A stretch of 64,000 nt of DNA from assembly GCA_023374045.1 (NCBI GenBank), contig CM041778.1, forward strand, positions 364,224,831 to 364,288,830, given 5' to 3'. The DNA is from Limonium bicolor (taxonomy: Eukaryota; Streptophyta; Magnoliopsida; Caryophyllales; Plumbaginaceae). Numbering within the stretch: the first letter of the stretch is position 1; each line of letters begins with the position of its first letter. Shown piece after piece: positions 33,695 to 45,266 of the stretch. The notes under the pieces were generated by a model, which was not told the origin of the DNA, searched no databases, and saw nothing but the letters and a program-made list of their open reading frames with translations. A program made the translations under genes and the position numbers.

Positions 33695-34985
33695 CTACTT
33701 GGTGGGATGATCAGAGATCTTTGAAGTAATGGTGATGGACTTCACATGCTCCCTTAGTTTAAGTTGCGTTTGAGACGGGAGTTGACCTTGTGGTCTTGGC
33801 GGATCAAGAAGTTGCTGCATTTGCAACTGCAATGACTTGTGATCCTTGTGAATAGTCAAGATCTCTTTGTGAGCATCTTGGGCTTTGTTCATCAGGGTCG
33901 TCAGCGCATGTGCTCCTTGAGCAGTTCTGTGTAGACAACGATGGGTTTTTGAAAGAAATCTACCCATCCCTGATACTCCAACAATTTTTGGATCTCTCCT
34001 AGACCCATCTTGTCCATCCATTATAGGTCCAATGTCTTTGATAAGACAGGACAAGACCTGTCGTTGATGTTCTCTACCTTTATCAACGTCGGTTCTATTT
34101 CCTCGAGTTTCTCGAGATGTGATGAACGAGGAGGCGAAGGCCTGGCGACATCTTGAAAGAGCTCTTCTAGCTCTAGAGATTGTGGTAAGCCATTTTATCC
34201 TTGCCTTTCGCTTTTCTCGGATGCTCACATTCTTGGAGCGTATAGATGACATGAGACTCTGACTCTGTGTCGCTCCCCTTTTCTTGAGTCTATCGTTGAG
34301 GCGACGGTGACCTGCCGTCGACATGTGTTATTGTCAGGGGGACGACGCCAGTTTCTTCTTCAGAATCCGGTGCAGTCATACCTTCTTCTGGTGGATTTTC
34401 TGTTGGTAAGACCTCCTCTTGTGACTTTTCGTCACTTAGAGTTTCCTCCTCTTCCAGCTGCTGAACGACAGCTTTTGCGATTGCTGAAGGAGTGGCTTCT
34501 TCTTCATCACTGAAGTGCAACCTTCGAGTTGCCTTATCTGGTGTGGAATGGGTTTTCTGTGGAGCTTTCGTTTGGTTTTTGGCACATTGAAAGGCACGAG
34601 TCACGCGAGTGATGCGACTCGTTGTGGCAGTAGAAAGGTTCTTAGGATTTTTAGCTTTGGAGTGTTTGGTGGTGATCTTTGGTGAAGGATTTTGAGATGA
34701 CATTTTTGGTTTTTCTGTAGTGGTAGGAATTTAGAGTATTTTAGGCTTGAGGATTTCAGTTTGAATAAGATGATGAAGCTTGGAAAAATGGTGGTTTAAA
34801 TAGTGCACCTCTTCTTGTAGAAGTTCGCCTTCGTCAGTTACCCTACGCACAAGTTGATCTTCTAGATCTTTGGAAAGGCGAGGGGGCGACGATTCTCTAT
34901 GAGCTTCTGTCGATCTCATGTCGGCCACTTGTCTTGTGGAAGATTCTCTGAGTGCAGCTTTGCGGAGAGAGGATTTTGGTGCCAT
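33695..34985 (-). pseudogene. ORF region downstream of SIRE pol (env-like position)
   Basis: Three minus-strand frames: 34985-34731 (84 codons, basic), 34703-34290 (137 codons, Ser/Thr/Lys-rich start then a Glu-rich acidic stretch) and 34324-33695 (209 codons, Arg-rich, then a heptad-like segment near its C-terminus, IHKDHKSLQLQMQQLL). Together they may be one broken gene of about 420 codons. In SIRE-type elements this place is taken by an env-like ORF with a C-terminal coiled coil. No signal peptide or clear membrane segment is visible, so the env label rests on position alone. A gag-like ORF from a different element is the alternative. Confidence 0.45.
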
Positions 34986-34999
34986 TGTTAGTCGAAGGA

Positions 35000-35474
35000 T
35001 TTTTGGAGTTTCTTGTGAACCTTTTGCTAGAGAGATCTTAGAGTTGCTATGGGGTAATGGTTCTTTTCATTGATCTCACAAGAGTGTTTGTAAGAGAAAG
35101 AAAATTTCTTTGAGTGCTTTAGAGAGATTAGAGAGAGTGAGGGCAATAGTGTGACAAGAGAGGAACTCTCGTCGCCCTTTTATAGATATTGAGTAACGGT
35201 CGGCGACCACTCCTCGTTCGCTCGCTGACATGTCCCAACGGTACTATTCATAATGGGCAGCGGTCGTGACAGTCTGTCATTGATCGTTGGCAATTTTCCC
35301 GTCTCTAACCGTTGAACAATCTATAAACTAATATCACTTTGGAAAATGACATATCGGTTTCAAGTAGTCGTTTGACATAATTTCTATGCATTAAACTGAT
35401 CGTTGACTACTGAACGACAATATAACAGGTGTTGCTCACATGTCGGTGACATATCATGGGAAATAAAAGACAGT
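35000..35474 (-). promoter_or_regulatory. Promoter-like leader before the post-pol ORF
   Basis: On the minus strand CTATAAAAG (35178-35186) is followed by a CT-rich leader (CCTCTCTTGTCACAC and CTCACTCTCTCTAATC) and an ATG at 34985. It looks like a plant TATA promoter and 5' leader, which would allow the last ORF to be transcribed separately from gag-pol. No expression evidence is available. Confidence 0.45.
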
Positions 35475-36850
35475 TTAATTGTGATCAATGAATATCATTC
35501 CAAGATCATAAACAATCTTAGTAAACCTTTCTCTACTTAATGGCTTAGTAAAGATGTCAGCTAGTTGGTTTTTAGTAGAAATATACTTTAAACCAACTAA
35601 TTCCTTTTCACAACAATCGCTAAGAAAATGATGTCTAATATCAATATGTTTAGTACGAGAATGATGCACAGGATTTTTGGAAATAGAGATGGCACTTGTA
35701 TTGTCACACATAATTGGTAATGTACCTGTTTTGACGCCATAATCACCAATTTGTTGTTTAAGCCATAGGAGTTGAGCACAGCAGCTTGCCGCAGCAATGT
35801 ATTCAGATTCGGCTGTTGAGATGACAACACTTTGTTGTTTCTTTGATCCCCATGCAATCAGACTAGACCTAACAAAGAATGTTGTCCCTGAAGTGCTCTT
35901 TATATCGGTGATAGATCCTTCATAGTCTGCATCTGAAAATCCTACAACGTTATAGTTAGTGAACTTAGGATAAAAGAGACCAAGATTCATGGTTCCTTTT
36001 AAGTAAACATAGGATACCTTTTTCAGCTCTGAGGTGACTTTCACTTGGATCTACTTGAAACCTGGCACATAAGCAAACGCTATATATAATGTCAGGTCTA
36101 CTAGCAGTTAAATATAGTAGAGAACCAATCATCTCTCTGTATGATCGTTGGTCGACCGGTCGGTCACCAGTCATGATGCCCATCTTGGTGCCAACTGCCA
36201 TTGGTGTGTCAAGCGTTTTACATTCCTCCATTCCAAATCTCTTCAGCAAATCCTTTACATACTTCTCTTGGGATATGATAGTCCCTTCATCATTTTGCTT
36301 GACTTGAAGTCCTAGAAAGAACTTCAATTCTCCTAGATCACTCATCTCAAATTCCTTTTTCGTCAATGCTTCAAACTTTTCGCAATATTTCTCATCAGAG
36401 GCTCTAAAGATTATATCATCAACATATACTTGCACAATTAAGAAATCCCTCTTGTTGTTGTACACAAACAAGGTTTTATCCACCTTTCCTCTTTTGAAAT
36501 TGTTTTCCTAGAGATAGGAAGAAAGATGATCATACCATGATCTTGGAGCTTGTTTGAGCCTATAAAGAGCTTTGTCGAGTTTAAGTACCATATCCTTTCC
36601 TTCTTGTGTCTCAAAACCAGGAGGTTGCTCAACATACACTTCCTCTTTGACGTACCCATTTAGGAAGGCACTTTTGATGTCAAGTTGGAAGAGTTTGATT
36701 CCTTTGTGTGCAGCAAATGCAATTAGTAATCTGATGGACTCCAGCCTTGCTACTGGAGCAAAGGTTTCTTGGAAGTCTATCCCTTCTTGTTGACGATATC
36801 CTTGAGCTACCAGACGAGCCTTGTTCCTGACAACTTCTCCCATCTCATTC
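35475..36850 (-). pseudogene. SIRE-type reverse transcriptase and RNase H
   Basis: From 36843 downwards: [39 protein letters not shown] and [15 protein letters not shown], then an in-frame TAG (36508-36510). The frame resumes at 36483 with the catalytic YVDD (VYVDDIIF), LKFFLGLQV and SRPDIIYSV. RNase H is in the frame of 36044-35475, with catalytic Asp in FSDADYEG, Glu in STAESEYIA and Asp in CDNTSAIS, ending with TKPLSRERF. A frameshift separates RT and RNase H near 36000. The domain order and residues are clear; the protein is broken at three or more places. Confidence 0.9.
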
Positions 36851-38775
36851 AGTTTTTTTTTCTAAAGACCCATTTTGTGCCAAGTACCCCTTGATGTGAA
36901 TGACGAGGCACAAGATACCAGACTTTGCATCTTTCAAACTGGTTTAGTTCTTCTTGCATTGCATTGATCCAGTCTGAGTCTCGAAGAGCTTCCTTGACGT
37001 TCTTGGGCTCGATTGGTGAGACTGTCGTTGAGAAGGCTAGAAGAACTCGAGTGTATCCTCTTGTCTGAGTTCCTTTGAATATGTCTGATATGATATTCTC
37101 CAATGGATGATTTTTGTACAAAGCACGAGATTGATGAATGGTTGATGGAGATAGAGGATCCTCGACATCATTGTTTCCTTCGTCGACCTATTGTTGACCT
37201 ATCGTTGACCTGTCGGGCAAGTATTCTTCATTCGGTGATTCATCGTTGGGATTATCTGTGTGATCTTGGTCAACTAGATCAAATCCAAGTTCTTTATCTT
37301 CATCAAATTTCTTGATCTTGAGTACGTCAGCCTCATCAAAGACCACGTGCACACTTTCCTCCACCTGTAGTGTCCTTCTGTTGTATATTTTGTATGCCCG
37401 GATTCTTTCAGAGTATCCAAGGAAGATGGTCACATCACTTCTGGCATCAAACTTTCCAAGGGAATTCTTTTCATTGTTGTGGACATAACATTTGCAACCG
37501 AAGGTCCTAAAGTGACTTATGTTTGGTTTTCTTCCCTTGATTACTCATAGGGTTTTGTTGAGATAGGTCTATGTGTTCTTTTGTGATGTAGCATGCAGTT
37601 ACCACTGCTTCTTCTGCCAGAGAAACCTAAAGACTGCTCCCCATAGCATGGCCCTGGCTACCTCTTGTAGTGTTCTGTTTTATGCTCACTACCAACCCCA
37701 TTCTTTGGTTTCTTGGTGCTGAATATGTATGATTAATCCCATGTTGTTTACACATATCCATGAATTGTTGATTCTCAAACTCTGACCCATGATCAGACCA
37801 AAGAGACTTGATTTTGTGGTTGAGTTGTACTTGGACTTTTCCTGCAAAGACTTGGAATTTCTCAAATACTTCGTCTTTGGAGCAATGAGAGTGTCCAAAC
37901 AAATCGTGAGTAATCATCAACAATCACAACACCTACCAATTTCCTCCAAATTTTTTTAATTTTCATAGGTCCACATAAGTCCATGTGAAGTAATAATTCA
38001 AGTGGCTTGGATATACTAACTAAGTTCTTTGATTTGAAGGAAGTCTTAGTTTGCTTGCTTCTAACACATGTATCACAAAGATTGGTCTCAAATTTCTTAA
38101 TCTCAGGAAGACCTCTTACCAACTGTTTCTTGACAAGTTTCTTTAACAAGGAAGTACTAACATGCCCTAGTCTTTTGTGTCATAGTGTAGAGTCATATAT
38201 TGAAGCCTTCAGCATGGAAATTAGGATTATCATATCCTCCAACTAGTTACATAACATTTTTCCACCTTTTGCTCTTTAACACTTTTTGCCATTGTTCTGA
38301 CTTGCTATGCTACAATGTGTAGGATAGAAGTTAACTGAATTGCTTTGTCACAAATTTGAGAGACACTAGCATGTTGAATTTAAACCATGAACTAGATTTA
38401 CACTATCTATGACATAATCAGATGTAATACCAACCTTACCTACACCGATGATTTTTCTCTTTCTTGTTGTCGCCAAAGGAGATGGTTCCTTGGCTTCCTG
38501 GTTCGAGTGAGAAGAACTTCTTTTTGTCTCCTGTCATGTGTTTAGAGCACCCACTGTCGATGTACCAGCAGGGGTCCTTCTCACTCGATTCTGCACTTAA
38601 CATTAGTGGTGTGGGTTAGGGTCCATAGAAAGGTTGGACCCATTTCCACCATTAAATGTTCTAAGATCATTTTTTGACTACCCACCCATTTTAATCCTAG
38701 TTTTCTTGAGTTGCCAATGCTCATAAAACACGTTTTATAGCAATTGGATTCATGATGACCAGGTTGTCTCTGCAT
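36849..38775 (-). pseudogene. SIRE-type protease, integrase and linker to RT
   Basis: The protease motif WYIDSGCSKHMTGD is encoded at about 38530-38570 (DSG at 38550-38558). Integrase zinc-region cysteines are in CDTCVRSKQ (38149-37862), the first catalytic Asp in HMDLCGP (37979-37981) and the second in SLWSDHGSEFE. The region expected to hold the third catalytic residue (YSAPRNQR, then frameshifted) has lost its usual VVER text. Downstream, FLGYSERIRAYKIYNRRT and the 37121-36849 stretch ([29 protein letters not shown]) lead to RT. A one-base slip in an A-run (36856-36864) separates the linker from RT. Confidence 0.85.
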
Positions 38776-39340
38776 AAGCTACAGACAATCTCTACGACTG
38801 GTCCTGACATGTATCCGACCTGTCATTTGTTTCTCCTCATGAGTCTTGAAACAGCATCTATCTTAGAATATTTTTCTTTTGATGGTAGCTAGTTCCTTTT
38901 CTTTTGTGTTAAGCGCAACAATCAATTCATCGATTTCAGGTTGTTTTTCATGCTTCAATTTTTCATGAACGGAGAGAATTTCACTATAATCACTTTGTAA
39001 CTTCATGAGTGTCCTCATGAGATTATCTACCTTGCTTTTATCAGAGGTTTTTCTCAATTTTTCATTTTCTTCCAAAAGTTCATCGTTTTCACGCTTCTAA
39101 TGCCTCTAGGTGATCAACTAATGCAAGCGAAAACTTTCTAAGTCCTAGAAGTTCACCGCCTTTTGAATTCTCCTTCTAATCTAGAATAGTTACCTTATGT
39201 TGTTCTTCTCTTCTTCTTCTTCTGATTCTGAGACATTGTTGTCTTGTGCCATCAAGCACACTTCTTTCAAGGCATAGGTGAGCCTTCTCATCTTCTGAGA
39301 TGTCGCTGTCTGAGGTTTGATTGTCATCACTTATCTACTC

Positions 39341-40354
39341 TCACTCCTTCCGTTCAGAATCTCCCCATGCGGTAACAGAGGCTTCCTTCTTCTTTGGTCC
39401 TTTGTTGAATGATTGTCGGACAGGCCTCTTGACCCTATCGTTATCCTCTCGGGATCGTTGAGGACAGTCTTTGATATGATGTTCGGGTTTTGAACACCCA
39501 AAACACTTGTCATTGTTTTTCTTTTGATCATCCGACTCCTTGGACTCCTTGCCTTTCCACATTTTATTTCTTATGAACTTTCGAACGTACCTCTTAGCAT
39601 AGAGGACCATTTCATCATTGTCGTCTCCTGACTCGGATCTTTCATTTTCAGCTACTTGAAGGGCTATGCCTTTCCCTCTATCTCTTGATGAGCTTTCTGA
39701 ATTCATGTGTTGTAGTTTTAACTCAAAAGCCATTAAAGATCCTAGCATGTCTGCCAGAGACATCTTGGAAAGATCGTGTACTTCTTGCATGGCATTGACT
39801 TTGCTGTCAAAGGAGGCATGAAGAGATCTGAGGAACTTCCGAATTTGATCCCCATTAGAGATGGTTCTTCCAAGCACCAACATTTCGTTGATCAGCTTAG
39901 TGAACCTTGTATGCATTTCAGAAATGCTCTCCTTTTCTTCCTTCCTGAATAGCTCCCAATGAGTGAGTAGCAACTCAATGTGAGTCTTTTTGATCTCAGC
40001 ATTCCCTTCATAAGTGACCTCAAGAGTTTTTCAAATCTCTTGAGCTGTTTTAGCTGAAGCAATCTTGGAGTATTGCTCAGGTAGTAGTGCACAGTGAAGT
40101 ATTCTTACGGCTCGAGCGTTGAATACTAGCTTCTTGATTTGATCATCCGTCATGCTGTCGATAGATATTTCTTGTCCTTGAGTATTCTGGAAGGTGTACT
40201 CTTCATGTGTTATCACCCTCCACATCCTTGGATCGTCAGACTTGATATGAAACTCCATCTTATTCTTCCAGTGAGTGTAATTGTCTCCATTGAAGAGTGG
40301 TGGTCGATTTGGTGCAGAACCTTCTTCTACTGCTAGAATGCTTGCATGAGACAT
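39341..40354 (-). pseudogene. SIRE-type gag
   Basis: The start at 40354 (MSHASILAVEEGSAPNRPPL) gives the UBN2-type gag opening FNGDNYTHWKNKMEFHIKS. A TGA at 40031-40033 follows TAQEI, where Copia gags of this lineage normally have Trp. The frame is otherwise open to 39341, with LRSLHASFDSKVNAMQEV and a zinc knuckle CFGCSKPEHHIKDC (C-X2-C-X4-H-X4-C). A single G-to-A change therefore closes an almost intact gag. Downstream to about 38780 only short broken frames remain, one of which (39075-38863) is predicted coiled coil by its Leu/Glu/Lys pattern. Confidence 0.85.
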
Positions 40355-40396
40355 CTTGATCGCCTTCCAAAGCAGTTAGCTTTCTAGAAGAGACCC

Positions 40397-40408
40397 GCTC
40401 TGATACCA
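40397..40408 (-). promoter_or_regulatory. SIRE-type primer-binding site
   Basis: Minus strand TGGTATCAGAGC, two bases from the LTR end, as usual for Copia elements primed by initiator-Met-tRNA. Confidence 0.85.
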
Positions 40409-40410
40409 AT

Positions 40411-41439
40411 TGAAACCAGCAAGAGCTCCTGATGCGTCCCCGACGTGTCGTGAATGTATCGTGGACTCTAATAAGACTTGATAGTTTTAGGAATGGACGC
40501 GAGATAAACTTAAACTGGAAAACCCATTTCGATTGAGATTTTATACACACGAAATTCACTCAATCTCCCTTGCCCCACACACGGACTCCCGGGACATTTT
40601 CGACATTACCCCTCAAGTCCTTAAATCTCTCCTGACTATCGGCCTACGGTTCCCCGACCGTTCCCCGACCTGTCGTTCTATCACATACGTAATGTATTGA
40701 TATTCTAACCCAGTCCTATATAGCTCACCAACTCTTTAGCACTTACACACACTCTAAGTCTGATCCACACTTGCCCAGATTATCTCTATCTTTTCTCTCG
40801 TACAAGCTTGCTTACATATGGAATAAATGCAAGTATATATACACGGTTGTTAGGATGTAAGTACCGTCCTATTAATCCCTAGACTTCTAGGAGTCGACTA
40901 CAGCTTCGATTATTCATAAAACAACTACACTAGACTTGTAGAGATTCTTCAACTTGATCTGGAGGCGTGGACTACGTGTCGCCTCATGGTTGGTCAAGTT
41001 GGCGGCAACCCTCTTGATAGGTCGATCACCACTTGTGTGCCCCACTTGCCTGATTATGTCTAGCTCATTAAATGCTCATAAATGCCCTCTTCTGAATTCA
41101 TTACGGCTATGTAATGATGTTCATTTATAGCCTTGTTATCTTGTGCATTAATGAAATTCTCCTTTTGTCGTGAGCTTGTCGTGAACAAGTTGCTTATGTG
41201 GATGTATGTGTCTTATCTGAATGTGTCGATCCTTTGCGATCTTTTGTCTTTGTTTTTCATCTTTGAGCATGAGAGATATTTTCATGCGGTGTCTGACTGG
41301 TTGTCTGTGCTAGAAGTTCTACGGAGCTCTCACAGACAGGTGCCCGACTGGTTGGGCACATGTCGTGGATTGAGCGCGCTTGCAACCTTGCGTGCTAAGC
41401 CACTCATTTACCTGTCTATCTGAATCATGAATGTTGACA
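40411..41439 (-). repeat. SIRE-type 5' LTR
   Basis: About 1029 bp. On the minus strand it starts TGTCAACATTC and ends GCTGGTTTCA next to the primer site. A TATA box (GTATATATAC near 40833-40842) is placed about 430 bp before the LTR end, giving U3-R-U5 proportions normal for the lineage. The outer boundary is set by the TG...CA rule, since no second LTR is available. Only 15 bp separate it from the LARD4 LTR. Confidence 0.75.
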
Positions 41440-41454
41440 AACGCATTAGATAGA

Positions 41455-43289
41455 TGAAATACCCCGAACCTAATTAATACCTTAAACTATTAAATAATGG
41501 AGAATTGATCTAGAAACAGATCATTTTAGCTAAGCATGCTAATCTATGCATGCAAACGTTACGTAAATTAATATTACTACGCGTGCCCATGCAAACATCA
41601 CGTAAAAATAGTCGTTTTACCATAAACGCTAACGGTTGTAATTTTACTAACGTCTTAACGTACTCATACAAAATACCCATGTACATTTATTAACGAGGAT
41701 TAAAATCCTTAAATAACAAGCTCGATAAGAGAGCGACAACACGGAAAATATATACGAACGTTTATACAACAACGACAATGTTCGATCCACGAACGCTAAT
41801 ATAATGTCGTCTTCACGTACGCATATAAACGCTTACGTACGAACATTAACGGGCATTAAACCCCTTACGAAACAAGCTCAACTAGGAGATCGTCATCTAA
41901 GAAAAAAATATACGAGCGTTTGTACGACTCGGTACACTATAACGTCACTGTAAAAATGCAAAAAAAATACTAACGAGCAACGTAAATATTTTACGAACGC
42001 TTATGCATTTATAAATGCAAAAATAAATTAATATACACATTTAAACAATGTAACAACTTACGTTACATAATCTTAATACCTAATATATATCATAAATGCA
42101 TAAGAAATGTTATAACAATACCTATAACAAGTATACATTTTTTCCAAACAGCACTATATTGTCGTTTATGTATACCATTTGTGGTACTTGTTTTATACAA
42201 TTTTACATAGTAAAATAAGTAATCACCAAATATACTCATCTTATATATGTATATAACATCAAGATAAGATTAAGATTCTACCTAATGTGACTACTATACT
42301 ATACGGTATATACCATTTGCCACCGTATGCATATATACTTGTTTAAGATCAAAATAAAAGTTGTACGTAGCATATATATTAATGGTGTTGCTCATGCATA
42401 TAATTAAACAAACAAAGTCGGTAGTATGCCCAAATGATTAACGGTAATATACTAATACTACAGCCAAGTTAAAAAAAAATTATGTAATCCATTTCAACCG
42501 ATAATGGAGCCATGTGACATTACCGATAATTAAGCTATTCTCCTTGATAAGTGCCGATTTGCAAGCTGTGGGATATGACTCATATCCCCACTTTAGAAAT
42601 GAAATAATTAACTCCAAATAATTAATCAAGTGGCATGTGCTGACCAATACTAATAACTTACTAATTAATACAACCGATTTCTTTTACTTCCACTCTATAC
42701 TCCTCTTCTTCACGTACCATCTTCTTCTTCTAAGTTCCCAGCTCCTTTTTTTGCTGTTACAGAACCGTGAGTGATTACCCATCTTCAATGGTTGCTAGCT
42801 CCAGCTGTAGGTGAGTATTTTTGCCTCAAAAATATCCATTTCCTTCCTCTCTTCCTCCTCTCCTCAATGAGCTCAACAATCTCCATTTTCTACCCAGCAA
42901 AATACCCTAAGATACTGCTTGAAGTAGAGCAGTTTATCGGCTGAAAACAGAAGAAGAAAGGGGTTGGTTCTCATCTGTAACTAACGAACAAAACATATAC
43001 GTTTTTGTATATACCTTCACTTCTTTCTTGCATCCACATCCCTGAAGCAGTAAATTCCTGGAACAGCTACAAACTTACAGAGCCTGCGCTTCTGTTCTTC
43101 TTACCAACAGACACAGAACACCCTCTTCCTTCTCCTATTCTGAGAAATCGAAAACCCACCCACGTGTAGCTTCTATTTCTCTCTTAGTATCTCATCACAC
43201 TTGGTGATTCCACAATCAGTGAGTAGACCTACAAACAAATGTTGTTTGAGTTCGATTTTGAGCGATTTCAGTGGTGATAAGTAAGTGGG
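41455..43289 (+). mobile_element. LARD4 LTR, first part
   Basis: It begins TGAAATACCCCGAAC, the same terminus as the minus-strand LARD LTRs but here on the plus strand. It continues after Copia-C at 48329 and ends GGGGTGTTACA at 51757, giving a reconstructed LTR of about 5.26 kb. Two imperfect direct repeats about 156 bp apart (41691-41770 and 41847-41928) lie in the U3-like part. A CT-rich leader with TTCTTCTTC text at 42690-42760 and a GTGAGT splice-donor-like site at 42766-42771 resembles the leader region of sister LTRs. No coding is visible. Confidence 0.75.
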
Positions 43290-43562
43290 TATTGGTTTTA
43301 TAGTATGTAGTTGTATTGTGTTTGTATGTAGCAGCGGATATTAGGAAGCCATAAAGAAAGCATCTCTGTATATTGATTGTAGATTATTTAATACAAACCT
43401 AACAGCCGTTAATATGTATATATATACTGTTGCTAGAGATAAATATGTGATAAAGATAAAAACAGATAAAAACTGCTAAACTAATTAAAAGGTTATGTGA
43501 CCTAATCAACTAGCTAATGCCATCACTGGGCTTAGGGTTGGACTAGGCCCAATATCCCAACA
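43290..43562 (-). repeat. Copia-C 3' LTR
   Basis: 273 bp, minus strand TGTTGGGATATTGGGCC to CCAATA. The polypurine tract GAGGGGGG lies next to it at about 43563-43572. The pol frame runs 31 bp into this LTR. Confidence 0.95.
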
Positions 43563-44908
43563 CCCCCCTCAAGCCGTAGGTAAGCAAGATTGCCAAGGCT
43601 TGACGTAGTGCTGTCGCTCATTCCCATGCGTTGGATATGCTCCTTGTATCGTGCTCCTGGTAGCACTTTGGTCATCATGTCAGCAAGCTGACTTGTGGTA
43701 TGAGTGTAGCTAAGATCTATCATCCCTTGTTGAATTTTCTCCCGAACAAAATGACAATCAAGCTCGATGTGTTTGGTTCTTTCATGAAACACCGGGTTTT
43801 TAGCAATGTAAATGGCTGATTGATTGTCACACTTGACCGGAACTGGTGTGATGTTGTGAACTTTGAGCTCATGCAAAAGACGGGTTAACCAGGTCAGCTC
43901 TGCTGTAACACGTCGTAGTGATCGATATTCTGCTTCTGCACTAGACAAAGATACTGAGCCTTGCTTCTTCGTTTTCCATGAGATTGGGCTGTTCCCAAGA
44001 AATATATAATAACCAGATACTGATTTTCTAGTATTGGGACAAGCTGCCCAATCTGAATCACAATATGCGGTGAGATCCAACTTGTCATCCTTCCCTTTTG
44101 TCAACACGATCCCATAGTTAATAGTACCCTTGATGTAACAAAGTGTATGCAGAGCTGCTTCCATGTGAACATCTGTAGGCCTCTGCATAAACTGACTTAG
44201 AATTTGTACTGTGAAACTAATATCAGGTCTTGTGTTAGATAAGTAATTGAGTTTGCCCACAAGTCTCCTATAAGTAGTAGGGTCACGTAACAAATTGCCA
44301 TCATCAGACAGTAACTGTTTTCCTACCAACATAGGTCCTTGTCTAGTCTTTTCCTTTTGACAATCAAACTCTGCAATCAAGTCCTTACAAAATTTCCGCT
44401 GAGATAGGATATATCCGTCCGGTGTTGGGATGAACTCTATCCCAAGGAAATAATGTAAAGTACCTAAGTCTTTGATTCTGAAATTCAAATCCAGCGCACG
44501 TTTGATGTTGTTGACTTCTTCTTGCTTTTCCCCTATCACCAATATATCATCCACATAAATGGCAATGAAGATCCTTCCATCTTTGCTATCTTTGGAAAAT
44601 AGGGAATAATCATTCTTGGATTGCACGAAATTCAGGGTCCTCAGGAAATTTGCTAACTTAGCAAACCATTGCCTCGAAGCTTGTTTAAGCCCATACAAAG
44701 ATTTCTTTAGTAGACAAGCTTTGTTCGTGCCACCTACCTCAAGACCATCAGGGATTCTCATATAAACTTCTTCTTCAAGATCTCCATGAAGAAAAGCATT
44801 GTTGACATCTAACTGATTGATGACCCATCCCTTGTTAAGAGCCACTACAATAAGGGCCCGAATTGTAGTCATCTTCACCACTGGTGAGAATGTCTCATTG
44901 TAATCCAC
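43532..44908 (-). pseudogene. Copia-C reverse transcriptase and RNase H
   Basis: 458 open codons. Near the start are DYNETFSPVVKMTTIRALI, QLDVNNAFLHG and LYGLKQASRQWF; the catalytic YVDD is at about residues 118-121. TRPDISFTVQILSQF and the RNase H core follow, with Asp in AYCDSDWAA, Glu in SSAEAEYRS and Asp in KCDNQSAIYIAKNP. The C-terminus (LEGGVGILGLVQP) is encoded by the polypurine tract and the LTR. The open length is normal for the C-terminal half of Copia pol, but the segment is separated from upstream pol by a one-base frameshift near 44925, so it is not translated as part of a complete polyprotein unless the ribosome shifts. Confidence 0.9.
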
Positions 44909-45266
44909 CCGTGTCGTTGAGTAATCCTTTAGCTACTAATCTCGCCTTATATCTTTCCAAGGTCCCATCAGATTTGACTTTAACTTTATAGACCCATTTG
45001 CATCCAATGACCTTTTCCCCCGTGGCAAAGTAACAATCCCAAGTATTGTTTTCTCTAAGAGCACGTAATTCATCCTGCATGGCTCTTTTCCAATGTTCGT
45101 GCATGGCTGCCTCGTTATAAGAGAGGGGTTCTCTCATATGAGCATTCTCTGACGTGTCATGACTGCATGTAAGAAAAGCTGTGCAAGCGCTTGGTCGTAT
45201 ATCTGTGAGACTTTCACAACCTGTGATTAGATTGTTACAAGTCTCCTTGTTGGTATATACTTGCAT
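44895..45266 (-). pseudogene. Copia-C integrase-RT linker and RT N-terminus
   Basis: 123 codons in a third frame: HEHWKRAMQDELRALRENNT, GCKWVYKVKVKSDGTLERYK and ARLVAKG match the start of Copia RT. It overlaps the end of the gag-pol frame by 32 bp and the following RT frame by 14 bp. The two junctions are single-base frame changes, one at about 45240-45262 and one just after ARLVAKG. Confidence 0.85.

Larger units (their letters stand above)
33695..41439 (-). mobile_element. SIRE/Maximus-type Copia element, decayed, 3' LTR missing
   Basis: Reading the minus strand: a 1.03-kb LTR (41439-40411), an initiator-Met-tRNA primer site, gag, protease, integrase, reverse transcriptase, RNase H, then a further ORF region (34985-33695). 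The pol text ([23 protein letters not shown]) fits the SIRE/Maximus lineage, some members of which carry an env-like ORF after pol. No second copy of the LTR is found on the left, so that end is deleted. Stops and frameshifts occur in every gene. Confidence 0.85.

Noticed and set aside
33695..34985. Assigning the post-pol ORFs firmly to env
   Set aside because: No signal peptide or transmembrane segment is visible and the frames are broken; only position and a coiled-coil-like stretch support it.
43285..43292. Placing the Copia-C left LTR edge at 43293 using a strict TG...CA rule
   Set aside because: Starting at 43290 gives equal 273-bp LTRs, an exact GTGGG duplicate on both sides and direct contact with the primer site, so the LTR ends in TA on the minus strand.
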